DNA of 64,000 nt, taken from contig JABDJB010000018.1 in assembly GCA_013003425.1 (NCBI GenBank), positions 1-64,000 on the forward strand. Reading direction: 5' to 3'. The notes under the pieces were generated by a model that was given only the letters and a program-made list of their open reading frames with translations, did not search any database and was not told the DNA's origin. Of this stretch, positions 7,718 through 16,188 are shown in pieces. The DNA is from Gammaproteobacteria bacterium. Its GTDB lineage: Bacteria; Pseudomonadota; Gammaproteobacteria; Steroidobacterales; JABDKV01. The position numbers and the translations under genes were made by a program. Position 1 is the first letter of the stretch; every line of letters begins with the position of its first letter.

Positions 7718-8698
7718 TCAGCGGCCCGGTCGCGCAATCCGCATCATTTTCCGACCAAAACGCAGCAGGAACACGGCAAACGGACGAAGTGGTTCCCAGC
7801 GCAGGGCAATATAAGGCATCAGCTTTAGTCTGTGCAGTGGCGGGCAATCCCGCAGTGTCGTGTTTGCGTAGCCGTGCCGCCGTAGCATCGGCCCCAGTAT
7901 CGTGTTCATCTTCCAGATCTGCTCGCGGGTGCGTTCCCGCTGCCAGGCTCCGATGCGCGTAGCATCGAGTCCCATCGTCGCCTTCGATTTCCACTCCGAT
8001 TCCCATTCCGGCACCGCTGCCGTCTTGACCGAAGTATCCAGCATGCATGGCTCATAGTCAGTGTCGAGAAACCTGCAGATTTGTCGCAGCTCGACTTCCG
8101 GGTTATGCAACAGGTCCTCATACTTTACGATCAATTGACACCCGCTCCCGACGCGTTGCTGATTGCGCTCGACGTGGCGCATCTGCACCATCCAGTCACG
8201 ACAAAACAGCAAGAATCGTCGCGGATTACCTGGTGCCGCCCAGGGCGCCTTGATCATGGAATTCACAACATCGCGCCCGTCTCTCACCAGGGCAACAATC
8301 CGGGCCCGCGGGAAATCATTCAGGATCGTTGCAACGTGTTCGTTGTGGCGCGGCGATTTCTCGCCAACCCTTGCCATACCGCGCTTGCGTGAGTAGCAAT
8401 CCAGAAGCGCCCGCAGCAGGCCGGCCGGTGACCGGCCATACTGCTCGAGCAAGCCCGTCACTTCGACCGGGTCAAGTTGGAGATCGGCTATGCGCGGATG
8501 AGCCAGCGCGGTCGCAACCACCTGTTCGCACTCCTGTTGCCAGAAGGTTGCGTCAACCTTAGCGACAAACTCTGTATAGAACTGGGTCTCCGGCGGTATC
8601 GCCAGCAGCGGATGACGGTCCAGTAAAACAGCCAGCAGGGTTGTGCCGGATCGGGGCGCCCCGACGATGAAGAATGGTTCGGATTGGTTCTCGGTCAT
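7718..8698 (-). CDS. PAPS-dependent sulfotransferase family protein
   Basis: The protein (326 residues from ATG 8698) opens with FFIVGAPRSGTTLL, the 5'-phosphosulfate binding loop of sulfotransferases (about residues 10-23), and has RIVALVRDGRDVVNSM, the 3'-phosphate binding segment, near residue 105. LIVKYEDLLHNP and the R.IC.FLD region are also typical of the Sulfotransfer_1/3 families. It probably moves a sulfuryl group from PAPS to a sugar or lipid hydroxyl. The frame is open as far as 8872, but the upstream codons do not look coding, and a start at 8698 leaves a normal 182-base divergent promoter region before the flippase gene. Sulfation would fit a marine exopolysaccharide. Confidence 0.82.
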   Translation of the reverse strand: MTENQSEPFFIVGAPRSGTTLLAVLLDRHPLLAIPPETQFYTEFVAKVDATFWQQECEQVVATALAHPRIADLQLDPVEVTGLLEQYGRSPAGLLRALLDCYSRKRGMARVGEKSPRHNEHVATILNDFPRARIVALVRDGRDVVNSMIKAPWAAPGNPRRFLLFCRDWMVQMRHVERNQQRVGSGCQLIVKYEDLLHNPEVELRQICRFLDTDYEPCMLDTSVKTAAVPEWESEWKSKATMGLDATRIGAWQRERTREQIWKMNTILGPMLRRHGYANTTLRDCPPLHRLKLMPYIALRWEPLRPFAVFLLRFGRKMMRIARPGR

Positions 8699-8727
8699 TG
8701 TTACGCGCGAGCGGAAACTCTGATCGC

Positions 8728-8756
8728 TTGTTCGGGCACGATTGTTCTCTGATAAT
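8728..8756 (+). promoter_or_regulatory. Candidate sigma-70 promoter for the flippase gene
   Basis: TTGTTC (8728-8733), exactly 17 bases, then GATAAT (8751-8756), in the divergent region between the sulfotransferase and the Wzx-like gene, with a leader of about 120 bases. Confidence 0.45.
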
Positions 8757-8880
8757 GCATATAGCTCGTACCGGGTCGTCCTGCTGGCAGTTGGCGTCGC
8801 GGATTCCTGCTGGAAATTACCTGATGCGCAATGGCATTGCCATTCAGGCCGCGTGAGTATTGTTACAGGCATAAGAACGA

Positions 8881-10338
8881 ATGGACAATCTCAAGAGATC
8901 GGCGACCCGGAGCGTCATATGGGCATATGCCTCGCGGTACTCGGGCAAGCTGCTGGTATTCGTCAGCACGCTCGTACTGGCTCGCCTGCTGCTGCAGGAA
9001 GATTTCGGCGTTGCCGGTTACGCGCTCGTAGTTATCGCCTTTCTGGAAACAATCAGCGGTCTTGGCATCGGGCCAGCGTTGATCTATCAACGCGACGAGC
9101 CGATTACTCGCGACACCGGGTTTTGGCTGGGGCTGGGAGCGGGCCTGACGCTGATGACGCTTACATGGCTCGGCGCGCCGCTGCTGGCAACCTTTTTTCA
9201 GGACCCGCGTGCTGCCGACGTTTCGCGTGTACTGGCACTGGCACTACCGCTGTCGGCGCTAGGTAACATTCACGTCGCCCTGCTCGAAAAGCATCTCCAG
9301 TTTGGCAAAAAGCTTATCCCCGAGCTCACCAATTCCGTCGTCAAGGTGCTTTTTTCAATTGGTTTTGCCCTTTTTGACTTCGGTGCCTGGAGCCTGATCT
9401 ATGGACAGCTTGCCGGCACGGCAGCGGGTGTCGCCACTGTGTGGATCGTCAATCCGTGGCGGCCGTCAATGCGTTTCGAAGCCAGCGCCGCCCATAGCCT
9501 GCTGAACTATGGGACAAGAATCATCGCTGTCGGCATTCTGGGCTTTCTTGTCAGCAACATCGGTTTTTTCTTTGTCGGGCGTTTTATGAGTGCCGCGATC
9601 GTTGGTGTCTATGTGCTGGCACTGCGTATCCCTACTGTTCTCATCAAGGAGTCAGCACAGGTTATCAATAACGTGCTGTTCCCTGTCTTTACCAAGATCA
9701 AGGATGACACCGCAAAACTTGGTCGCGGCTATCTTTCGGTGATGCGCTATTTCGCACTGCTCACCGTGCCGCTTGGTCTCGGGCTGGCTGCGGTAGCCGA
9801 ACCCTTTGTATTGTCACTACTGACCGACAAATGGGCTGAGATGATACCGGTAATCCGCCTCGCGGCCATCTACGTGATGCTGTTGTCGCTCGGCTTTAAT
9901 GCGGGCACAGTGTTCAAGGCCGTCGGCAGACCTGGACTGATCATCCGACTATCCCTCCTGCGCCTGGCAATCCTGCTGCCCTCGGTTGGATGGGCCGTGG
10001 TCCAGCAAGAGTCGCTCATTGCGGTGATGGCGGTTCAGGTTGGCGCGATCATGCTTCATCTCCTGATCTGCTGGAGCATCCTCACACGAATTTTGCAGCT
10101 GAGCCTCGGCCAACTGCTCGCAGTTATGCTCCCTGCAGTAACGGCTGGCATCATCATGTACGCCGGCGTCGTCGCAACTATCACCGTCCTGAGCGATTCG
10201 AGCCCGTTCCTGCAGCTGTTGGCCGGCGTAGTTGCCGGGGCACTGCTATACGGCAGCGTTATCTGGGTATGGCAGCGTAAAATGCTGTTGCAGGGATACC
10301 GCCAGCTGCGTTCTGCTTTTTCCCCGCAACGGTCCTGA
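8881..10338 (+). CDS. Wzx/MurJ-superfamily polysaccharide flippase (WzxC-like)
   Basis: The 485-residue integral membrane protein has about 14 hydrophobic segments, beginning ATRSVIWAYASRYSGKLLVF with the LARLLLQEDFGVAGYALV motif characteristic of the polysaccharide transporter (PST, WzxC/AmsL/SpsK) branch. These proteins flip undecaprenyl-diphosphate-linked repeat units to the periplasm. A Wzy-like polymerase, Wzz-type co-polymerase and Wza exporter lie further along, so the set needed for a Wzx/Wzy-dependent pathway is present. It converges with the GT4 gene cluster, whose last stop is four bases away, so the two units share almost no terminator space. Confidence 0.88.
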   Translation: MDNLKRSATRSVIWAYASRYSGKLLVFVSTLVLARLLLQEDFGVAGYALVVIAFLETISGLGIGPALIYQRDEPITRDTGFWLGLGAGLTLMTLTWLGAPLLATFFQDPRAADVSRVLALALPLSALGNIHVALLEKHLQFGKKLIPELTNSVVKVLFSIGFALFDFGAWSLIYGQLAGTAAGVATVWIVNPWRPSMRFEASAAHSLLNYGTRIIAVGILGFLVSNIGFFFVGRFMSAAIVGVYVLALRIPTVLIKESAQVINNVLFPVFTKIKDDTAKLGRGYLSVMRYFALLTVPLGLGLAAVAEPFVLSLLTDKWAEMIPVIRLAAIYVMLLSLGFNAGTVFKAVGRPGLIIRLSLLRLAILLPSVGWAVVQQESLIAVMAVQVGAIMLHLLICWSILTRILQLSLGQLLAVMLPAVTAGIIMYAGVVATITVLSDSSPFLQLLAGVVAGALLYGSVIWVWQRKMLLQGYRQLRSAFSPQRS

Positions 10339-10342
10339 CAAG

Positions 10343-11494
10343 CTATTTTCCGGCGTATCTCTCCACCAGATCACGCCAGCCAGTCATCATGCCTTCAACT
10401 GTGAAGTTGTCACAGATGCGCTGTCGTGCGGCCTGAGCAATCCGGCTGCGGCTGTCCGGTTCAACCAGCAGCCGTACTATTCCGTCAGCCAGCGCGTCTG
10501 TATCGCCTGCTGGTGCCAGCAGGCCGTCTACATCGTTACGAATCACCTCCGCGATGCCATCAACGGCACTGGCAACAACCGGGCACTCGCAGGCCATTGC
10601 TTCGAGTAGTGATAACGGCAACCCCTCCCAGCGCGAAGTCATGACGTAAACGTCACAGGCCGCGTAAACAACCGAAATATCGGATTGCCACGGCACCAGC
10701 ACGAGGTTGCTCGCAATGTTGTACTTTCGTGCCAACTCCACAACGGCATCGCGGAGTGGCCCCTCCCCCGCCATTAGTACCTGCGTTTCGGGAACTCTTG
10801 CCAGGACCTGCGCCGCGGCCTCAACCAATCCGGTGGGATTTTTTTGCGTGTTGAACCGGCCAGCCCAGCCAACTACCGGCTTTCCCGGATCTAGTCCCAG
10901 TGCCAGGCAGGCAGCAGCATGATTGTTGCCCGTGCGGTAACGATCGGGTTCGATGCCCGTATAAATCACATCGATGTCATCGGCCGTCGCCACGCCATTT
11001 TCGATGATCTGCTGACGCATTGAACGGGTCAGCGCGACAATGCGACCACCCAGGCCGCTGCCGAAACGCTCGATCCACCGGTATACAACTGCCCTGTTGC
11101 CCTGCACGCGCCGCAGGAACGGCAGTGAGTGCTGCACATACAGCGTTGGTGTACCGCTCAGCCTTGCAGCAAGTCGGGTCAGCAAGCCCGCCTTGGCGCT
11201 ATGCGCAATTGCGATCGACACCGAATTGCTGCGCATGTGTTGCCACAACCGAAAACCGACCACCAGGTCAGAAAGCAGGCTGACCTTGTAGCGATTCATG
11301 CGCAATGCCGTGACGTCCATCCCGAGGCCCTCGAGTTGCTTCGCGTAGGCTTCGCGACCTTCCGATAAGCACACAACGTGCACCCGATGGCCCTGCCTGG
11401 CCAGATACTCGCCAACCGCACGATTGTAGTTGGCCACCCCGCCGGTAGATTTGCTCACGCAGAGTATGTCGAGTGGCTGCGTCAAGCCCGTCAC
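10343..11494 (-). CDS. GT4-family glycosyltransferase, last gene of a four-GT operon
   Basis: A GT-B retaining glycosyltransferase of 383 residues. The N-terminal domain opens with LDILCVSKSTGGVANYNRAV, where the Gly-rich turn binds the acceptor side. The donor domain has VVGWAGRFNTQKNP and the SRWEGLPLSLLEAM motif with the E290-x7-E298 pair. The central region, including HSAKAGLLTRLAAR and a YVQHSLPFL segment, resembles EPS-cluster GT4 enzymes such as EpsD/EpsF types. Its start overlaps the end of the upstream GT gene by four bases, so translation is likely coupled. Donor and acceptor are unknown. Confidence 0.87.
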   Translation of the reverse strand: MTGLTQPLDILCVSKSTGGVANYNRAVGEYLARQGHRVHVVCLSEGREAYAKQLEGLGMDVTALRMNRYKVSLLSDLVVGFRLWQHMRSNSVSIAIAHSAKAGLLTRLAARLSGTPTLYVQHSLPFLRRVQGNRAVVYRWIERFGSGLGGRIVALTRSMRQQIIENGVATADDIDVIYTGIEPDRYRTGNNHAAACLALGLDPGKPVVGWAGRFNTQKNPTGLVEAAAQVLARVPETQVLMAGEGPLRDAVVELARKYNIASNLVLVPWQSDISVVYAACDVYVMTSRWEGLPLSLLEAMACECPVVASAVDGIAEVIRNDVDGLLAPAGDTDALADGIVRLLVEPDSRSRIAQAARQRICDNFTVEGMMTGWRDLVERYAGK

Positions 11495-12600
11495 TCCGGC
11501 GGCTCGCGTCGGGCCAGTGTTTCGTACAGCGCCAAAACCTGATCGTGCATGCGCCGTTGACTGTATTGCTGTGCGACCAACCGGCGTCCCGCGGCGCCGA
11601 GTCGTGCGGCCAGGGCATCATCGCCGAGCAGCTGCCGAATCCGTTCTGCCAGCGCCGCCGGCTCGGCCGGTGGCACCAGCAGCCCGGTCGTACCGTGTTC
11701 TATGACACCAGGAATGCCACCGACTGCAGTTCCCACCACAGGACGGCACATTGCCAGAGCCTCCAGCAGGGCAACGGGCAGGCCCTCCCAGCGCGAGGAG
11801 AATACGATGATATCGAGAGCCGCCAGCACGGCTGGCATGTCGCGCTGCAGGCCGGCAAATACTGCTTTCTCGCCGAGGTTAAGCTTTGCGGCAAGCCGGG
11901 CCAGCCGGTTTCGCTCGATGCCGTCACCGACAATCACGAACCGCGCCCGCGGTTCCTGTGCACTAATCAGCGCAGCAGCCGCAAGAAAGGTAGCGTGGTC
12001 CTTTTGCGGATCGAGTCGGCCGATGATGCCAATCAGTGGCCCGGCTGAATCCCAGGGGTCGCCACTGGCCGGCTGCACTGTCGCCGGATCGAATCTTTGC
12101 AGATCAATGCCATTACAGATCGTGACTACCTTGTCGGCTGACTCCCCGGCAACGTTCACCGTGTAGTCGCAAACTTCCGATGACACAGCGATTATCTTGT
12201 GGCAGCCAGCCGTGCATGCTGCAGCAATCGCCGACAATGCCCTGTTGCTGCGCCAGGGGTCGATATTATGGGCAGTCGAGACGCGCACCGGCACCTGCAT
12301 CAAACGAGCCGTAAGCTGACCTGCCAGGTCGCTCTTGCGCAGGTGAGTGTGGATTACGTTTGGCTTGAAACGGCGAATCAGGAGCGCCATGCGCAACAGC
12401 GCACCGGGATTTTTCAATCCATGCCGTGACAGCCGGTGCGGTGTAATGCCCAGTGCCGCAAACTCGCCGCGCAGCGGCCCGTCTGTGAAGTAAGCGATTT
12501 CAACCTGATGCCCCCTCGCGGTGAAATCCCGCGCCATGTCCAGCAGCAGGGTCTCGGCACCTCCGATCTTCAGACTATCAGTAACGTACAGGATCTTCAT
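11491..12600 (-). CDS. GT4-family glycosyltransferase
   Basis: A 369-residue GT-B enzyme starting MKILYVTDSLKIGGAETLLL, the classical GT4 opening with the GGAE nucleotide-sugar/acceptor loop. LIGIIGRLDPQKDH marks the donor domain, and SSRWEGLPVALLEAL carries the E272-x7-E280 catalytic signature; GTTGLLVPP follows. It begins 11 bases after the upstream GT gene ends and overlaps the downstream one by four bases, so it is a middle cistron of the operon. Close similarity to the 13770-14879 product around the E-x7-E motif suggests the two arose by duplication. Confidence 0.87.
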   Translation of the reverse strand: MKILYVTDSLKIGGAETLLLDMARDFTARGHQVEIAYFTDGPLRGEFAALGITPHRLSRHGLKNPGALLRMALLIRRFKPNVIHTHLRKSDLAGQLTARLMQVPVRVSTAHNIDPWRSNRALSAIAAACTAGCHKIIAVSSEVCDYTVNVAGESADKVVTICNGIDLQRFDPATVQPASGDPWDSAGPLIGIIGRLDPQKDHATFLAAAALISAQEPRARFVIVGDGIERNRLARLAAKLNLGEKAVFAGLQRDMPAVLAALDIIVFSSRWEGLPVALLEALAMCRPVVGTAVGGIPGVIEHGTTGLLVPPAEPAALAERIRQLLGDDALAARLGAAGRRLVAQQYSQRRMHDQVLALYETLARREPPE

Positions 12601-12611
12601 TGAGTAAGCGT

Positions 12612-13766
12612 TCAGTCACTTCGAACCAGCTCATGATAGAGCCGCTCCAGTTTTCCAGCGACGCTCTCCAAAGAGAAATACTCACCAACATGCATGCGCG
12701 CCCTGCTCCCGAGCGCTTCTCGCAGCACCGGGTCGTCCAGCAACGTCATTATCTGTTGCTTCAATACCTGCGGTGATTCGGGCGCAATGAGCAGCCCCGA
12801 ATGGCCCGACGTGATCAGCTCCGGTGCAGCACCGACGTCCGTGGCAATGCATGCCAGCCCGGAAGCCATTGCCTCGAGTAGTGCATTGGAAAGTCCTTCA
12901 GCCACTGACGGTAACGCAAATATATCCGCCGCTCGCAGGTATGGGGCGACGTCAGCAACCGCACCCGTGAAAACGACGCCATCTGTGCCGGCCCGCCGCA
13001 GGAAGCTCTCCTGTTCACCGGTGCCAACGACCAGCAATGTTGCCAGCGGATCGTGCTCCCGTATTGCCGGCCACACGGTTACGAGATCCTCCACGCGTTT
13101 CTCCCGCGCAAGACGCCCCGCATAGACAACAATCGGTCCTGCCGGTAGCCCCAGCTGCTCACGCAGCGCAGCTTTCTCACCGGCTTCGATCGGGAAAAAG
13201 CGCTCGCAGTCGACGCCGTTTGGTATCAGGGCGCGGCGCTGTTTCACAACCCCGCGCGCTGCGAGTTCCTCATTGATCTCTTCGCTGATTACGACGAAGC
13301 GGTCAACTTTTTGACAAATCCAGCTGACCCGCTGGCGACCAAAGTTGCGCCGTTCCAACCACCGCAGGTCACCCAGCGAACCGCCGCGGACAACCTTGAC
13401 TGCCACCGGAACTCGCAGCAAGCGTCTGGCCAGCAACGCAGTCGTGGTCGGTGAGAACAGGTCGTGGGCATGTATGACGTCCGGGGGATCGCGCTGCAGG
13501 TGTCGTAGCACGGCGACCGTATAAGACAGTGATCGCGCGGCTTTTGGGCCGGTTGCGCCCAGCCGGTGTACTGGCACACCCTCTATGTGCTCGAGGGCAG
13601 GCAGTCCTGGCTTGTGTCGTGCATAGACTGTGACCGACAGATTCCGGTCGCGCAGACGTGGTGCAAGCGATGCCAGTTGCCGTTCTGCACCGCCAACCTC
13701 CGGGTAATAGCCCTGGATCAGCATTGCCACTCTGATCGGCTTGTTGGCAGTCACTGGCGTAGCCAC
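12612..13766 (-). CDS. GT4-family glycosyltransferase
   Basis: A 384-residue GT-B enzyme. After a short polar leader, VAMLIQGYYPEVGGAERQLA is the family's N-terminal motif. VIHAHDLFSPTTTALLARR, IVVYAGRLAREKRVEDLV and VAEGLSNALLEAMASGL (E290-x7-E298) follow in the expected order. It fits the subgroup annotated as glycosyltransferases of PEP-CTERM/exopolysaccharide loci, but the sugar it transfers cannot be deduced. It begins three bases after the upstream GT gene ends, consistent with one transcript. Confidence 0.87.
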   Translation of the reverse strand: MATPVTANKPIRVAMLIQGYYPEVGGAERQLASLAPRLRDRNLSVTVYARHKPGLPALEHIEGVPVHRLGATGPKAARSLSYTVAVLRHLQRDPPDVIHAHDLFSPTTTALLARRLLRVPVAVKVVRGGSLGDLRWLERRNFGRQRVSWICQKVDRFVVISEEINEELAARGVVKQRRALIPNGVDCERFFPIEAGEKAALREQLGLPAGPIVVYAGRLAREKRVEDLVTVWPAIREHDPLATLLVVGTGEQESFLRRAGTDGVVFTGAVADVAPYLRAADIFALPSVAEGLSNALLEAMASGLACIATDVGAAPELITSGHSGLLIAPESPQVLKQQIMTLLDDPVLREALGSRARMHVGEYFSLESVAGKLERLYHELVRSD

Positions 13767-13769
13767 ATC

Positions 13770-14879
13770 TTATATGGTCGGCGCGGCAGTCGCTGCGGCA
13801 TACAGTTTGAGTTGGCTGTCGAACCAAACTGCCGGATCGTGTTGTTCTGCCACCCGCCGCCGCGCCGTTTCACCATAGTGCTGCCGCCGGCCGGCATCGT
13901 CCAACATGCCTCGAATAGCTTCGCGCAGCTGCTCAATATCGCCTGGCGGTACCAGTATGCCGGCACCGTCGCTCAATACGTTTGTCACTTCGCCCACGCT
14001 CGTTGCAACAACGGCGCGCCCGGCGGACATTGCTTCCAGCAGCGCCACCGGTAGCCCTTCCCAGTGAGATGACATGACAAACACATCAGCCGCGCCAAGG
14101 AGCAGTGCCACATCCTCACGCACCCCGAGCGCCAGAACCTGCGCTCCTGACTGCTCAATGACCTCGCGCAAATGAGCCATGTGGTGAGGTTGCCCGTCGC
14201 CGGCAATTGCGAGGAAATTTCCGCTACCCGGCACGCAGATCGGGGCGCAGGCAGCCACCAGGTCCTGATAAGCCTTTTGTGGCGCTACCATGCCTACTGC
14301 AAGTATCAGCCGGCTATCTGCTGCACCAAGCAATGACTGCTTTAGCTCGCGGCGTTGCTCGATCGAGCAGCCAGCGACCGGCTGCACCGGATTGGATAAA
14401 ACCTTGCATGGCAGTGAGCCCAGCCACTTTTCGTGCGCTGTTGCGACCGACTGTCCCACCGCAATGACACAAGTGCAAAAGTGCCTTACGGCACTACGCC
14501 ATACAAAGGCACGCAGCTTGCCCGGTGGCGTCGCAATGTTATGCAGGGAGCTTATAACCGGCGTATTTGTCATCCGGCCAACCACGGCGCCCAGAATGTC
14601 GGCGTGAAACAGATGGGTATGGATCACATCAAATTGCGCGGAACGAAAGAACCGCAGCATTTTCAGAAACCGCTTCACATTAAAAAGCCGTCGACCCGGA
14701 AGTACTACTACCCTGGCTCCTGCCGATTCCAGGCGCTGCACCAGGAACTGTCGCGGATTAGCCCACAGCACGATGACGGTTACGTCGGTCCCGCGCCTCC
14801 GTGCCTGTTCCGCAAACGTGACCAGCAAGGTCTGTGCGCCGCCGGCGGTGAGCTTATCAATTACCTGAGCGACTCTCAC
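13770..14879 (-). CDS. GT4-family glycosyltransferase, first gene of the four-GT operon
   Basis: A 369-residue GT-B enzyme that begins at a GTG (14879), giving MRVAQVIDKLTAGGAQTLLV; AGAGG lies about six bases before the start, while an ATG two bases upstream is out of frame. Key motifs are VIHTHLFHADILGAVVGR (acceptor domain), LILAVGMVAPQKAYQDLV and SSHWEGLPVALLEAMSAG (E274-x7-E282). The 128 bases before it, up to the gene at 15008, should contain the operon's promoter, though none stands out. It is a likely duplicate of the 11491-12600 enzyme. Confidence 0.86.
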   Translation of the reverse strand: MRVAQVIDKLTAGGAQTLLVTFAEQARRRGTDVTVIVLWANPRQFLVQRLESAGARVVVLPGRRLFNVKRFLKMLRFFRSAQFDVIHTHLFHADILGAVVGRMTNTPVISSLHNIATPPGKLRAFVWRSAVRHFCTCVIAVGQSVATAHEKWLGSLPCKVLSNPVQPVAGCSIEQRRELKQSLLGAADSRLILAVGMVAPQKAYQDLVAACAPICVPGSGNFLAIAGDGQPHHMAHLREVIEQSGAQVLALGVREDVALLLGAADVFVMSSHWEGLPVALLEAMSAGRAVVATSVGEVTNVLSDGAGILVPPGDIEQLREAIRGMLDDAGRRQHYGETARRRVAEQHDPAVWFDSQLKLYAAATAAPTI

Positions 14880-15007
14880 TCATGCCTCTCTGACTGGCAC
14901 CGCGGGCAAGTGAACCTGGATAACCAGGAAGAAAGGTTGCGGGGCTGCCATTGCGTGTTTCAGTAGACTCAAGTTAAAACCGGATTCTGCCACCACCGGT
15001 CTCTGCC

Positions 15008-16150
15008 TCAGTCCCGGACCCGCTCCTTTAGCATTACGTCGGCTGGCGAAGCTGCCGCAAGGTAACGATCGATCTGCGCGCCAAAATACATCGCCATTTC
15101 CAGCCTGATCGACGACGAGACAATGGACTTCAGGCCGCTATGCCCGGCAATGATTCTCTCGTACATCACGAACTTTTCCAAGATATTGCGGGCACAATAA
15201 AAGTTGAGCACATGAATATCCGGAGTGGTATCTGCAAAATACCCAGCCAGAACATTCGCCCGAAAAGTACTGAGAATCGCGCTGCGGAAAAACTTACCAA
15301 ATGTCAGGAATTGTGGTTTATAGGTATCCGGATGAATGAGAAACAGGCTCAACGAACGATAATTCGGGGCGGCCTGGTACTTGAGATCGACTACAGCCAG
15401 TTTGTCCTCGCTATCGTAAATAACGTTGTCGGTTGTGTAATCCTCCGGGGACCTCCCAAGCTCAAGCTTTCGGCCCTCAATTGTCGCTGCAGCACTGCGG
15501 AACTGATCGCTCAATCTGTTGATCACACTTCCCTTGACTCCACAAGTACCCAGATCCCTGATGAGTGCAGCTACTTCCTCGTCGTAGAGCTGTGACGACA
15601 CCACCCCTGTTTCGGATCTGTTCATGCTGTACTGCACTTCTCGCAGCCAGGCTCCGGCTCGCCTGGACGCGACCTTCAGCATCTCGATGTTTCGACGGCT
15701 CCGACCCACCGGTGCACAAGTCATAAGCAACTGCCGCATAGTTTGGCCAGCGAACTGCTCCGTAACTACGGCGTTGTACTCGGGCAGAAACACAAACGTC
15801 CGGACGCCGCGTAATTCCGCGCACCGGGCGTCAAAATGCCTGAAGGTTTCATCCATTGCATCAAACTCATGCCGCATCCTGCTATGCAGGTCGGGGGAAT
15901 CCAGTGTCGCTTTCAGGGTTGTCATCTTCGGGTGGCGTCGTATTTTAACCAGTAATCGCTTTTCCGACCCGTCTGGCAGACTGACCGGATAATGCAGAAT
16001 CAACGAGCTCGTATGCGAAAGGATCACGGGCGCACGCGTCCGCAATGTCGCATTCGGGCCGTAAGCATCGGGCAAATGCCCTTCTAGCCGCGTCGCAATA
16101 TCGGCGATTATGCGTCGATCATCGGCGCATCCTTTGTATCGTGTAAACAT
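15008..16150 (-). CDS. APH/kinase-fold protein in the polysaccharide cluster
   Basis: The 380-residue product resembles the aminoglycoside-phosphotransferase/choline-kinase fold. An N-lobe with LLVKIRRHPKM could supply the ATP-binding lysine, and a Brenner-like loop, PEDYTTDNVIYDSEDKL followed by AVVDLKY, replaces the usual HGDxxxxN...D[FW]. The histidine of the classical loop is missing, while the Asp, Asn and second Asp are kept. The family phosphorylates small molecules or sugars, and here the target could be a glycan or lipid-linked sugar. I prefer the ATG at 16150; a TTG at 16180 would add ten residues. It is eight to forty bases downstream of the AP-superfamily gene and probably in its operon. 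Confidence 0.6.
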   Translation of the reverse strand: MFTRYKGCADDRRIIADIATRLEGHLPDAYGPNATLRTRAPVILSHTSSLILHYPVSLPDGSEKRLLVKIRRHPKMTTLKATLDSPDLHSRMRHEFDAMDETFRHFDARCAELRGVRTFVFLPEYNAVVTEQFAGQTMRQLLMTCAPVGRSRRNIEMLKVASRRAGAWLREVQYSMNRSETGVVSSQLYDEEVAALIRDLGTCGVKGSVINRLSDQFRSAAATIEGRKLELGRSPEDYTTDNVIYDSEDKLAVVDLKYQAAPNYRSLSLFLIHPDTYKPQFLTFGKFFRSAILSTFRANVLAGYFADTTPDIHVLNFYCARNILEKFVMYERIIAGHSGLKSIVSSSIRLEMAMYFGAQIDRYLAAASPADVMLKERVRD

Positions 16151-16188
16151 GTCTTGCCAGCACCCAAGACGAAAAAACAAAAACTAAA

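Noticed and set aside
8699-8872. Longer N-terminus for the sulfotransferase
   Set aside because: The extra 58 residues lack family similarity, while MTENQSEPFFIVGAPRSG gives the expected start; the bases contain a good divergent promoter.
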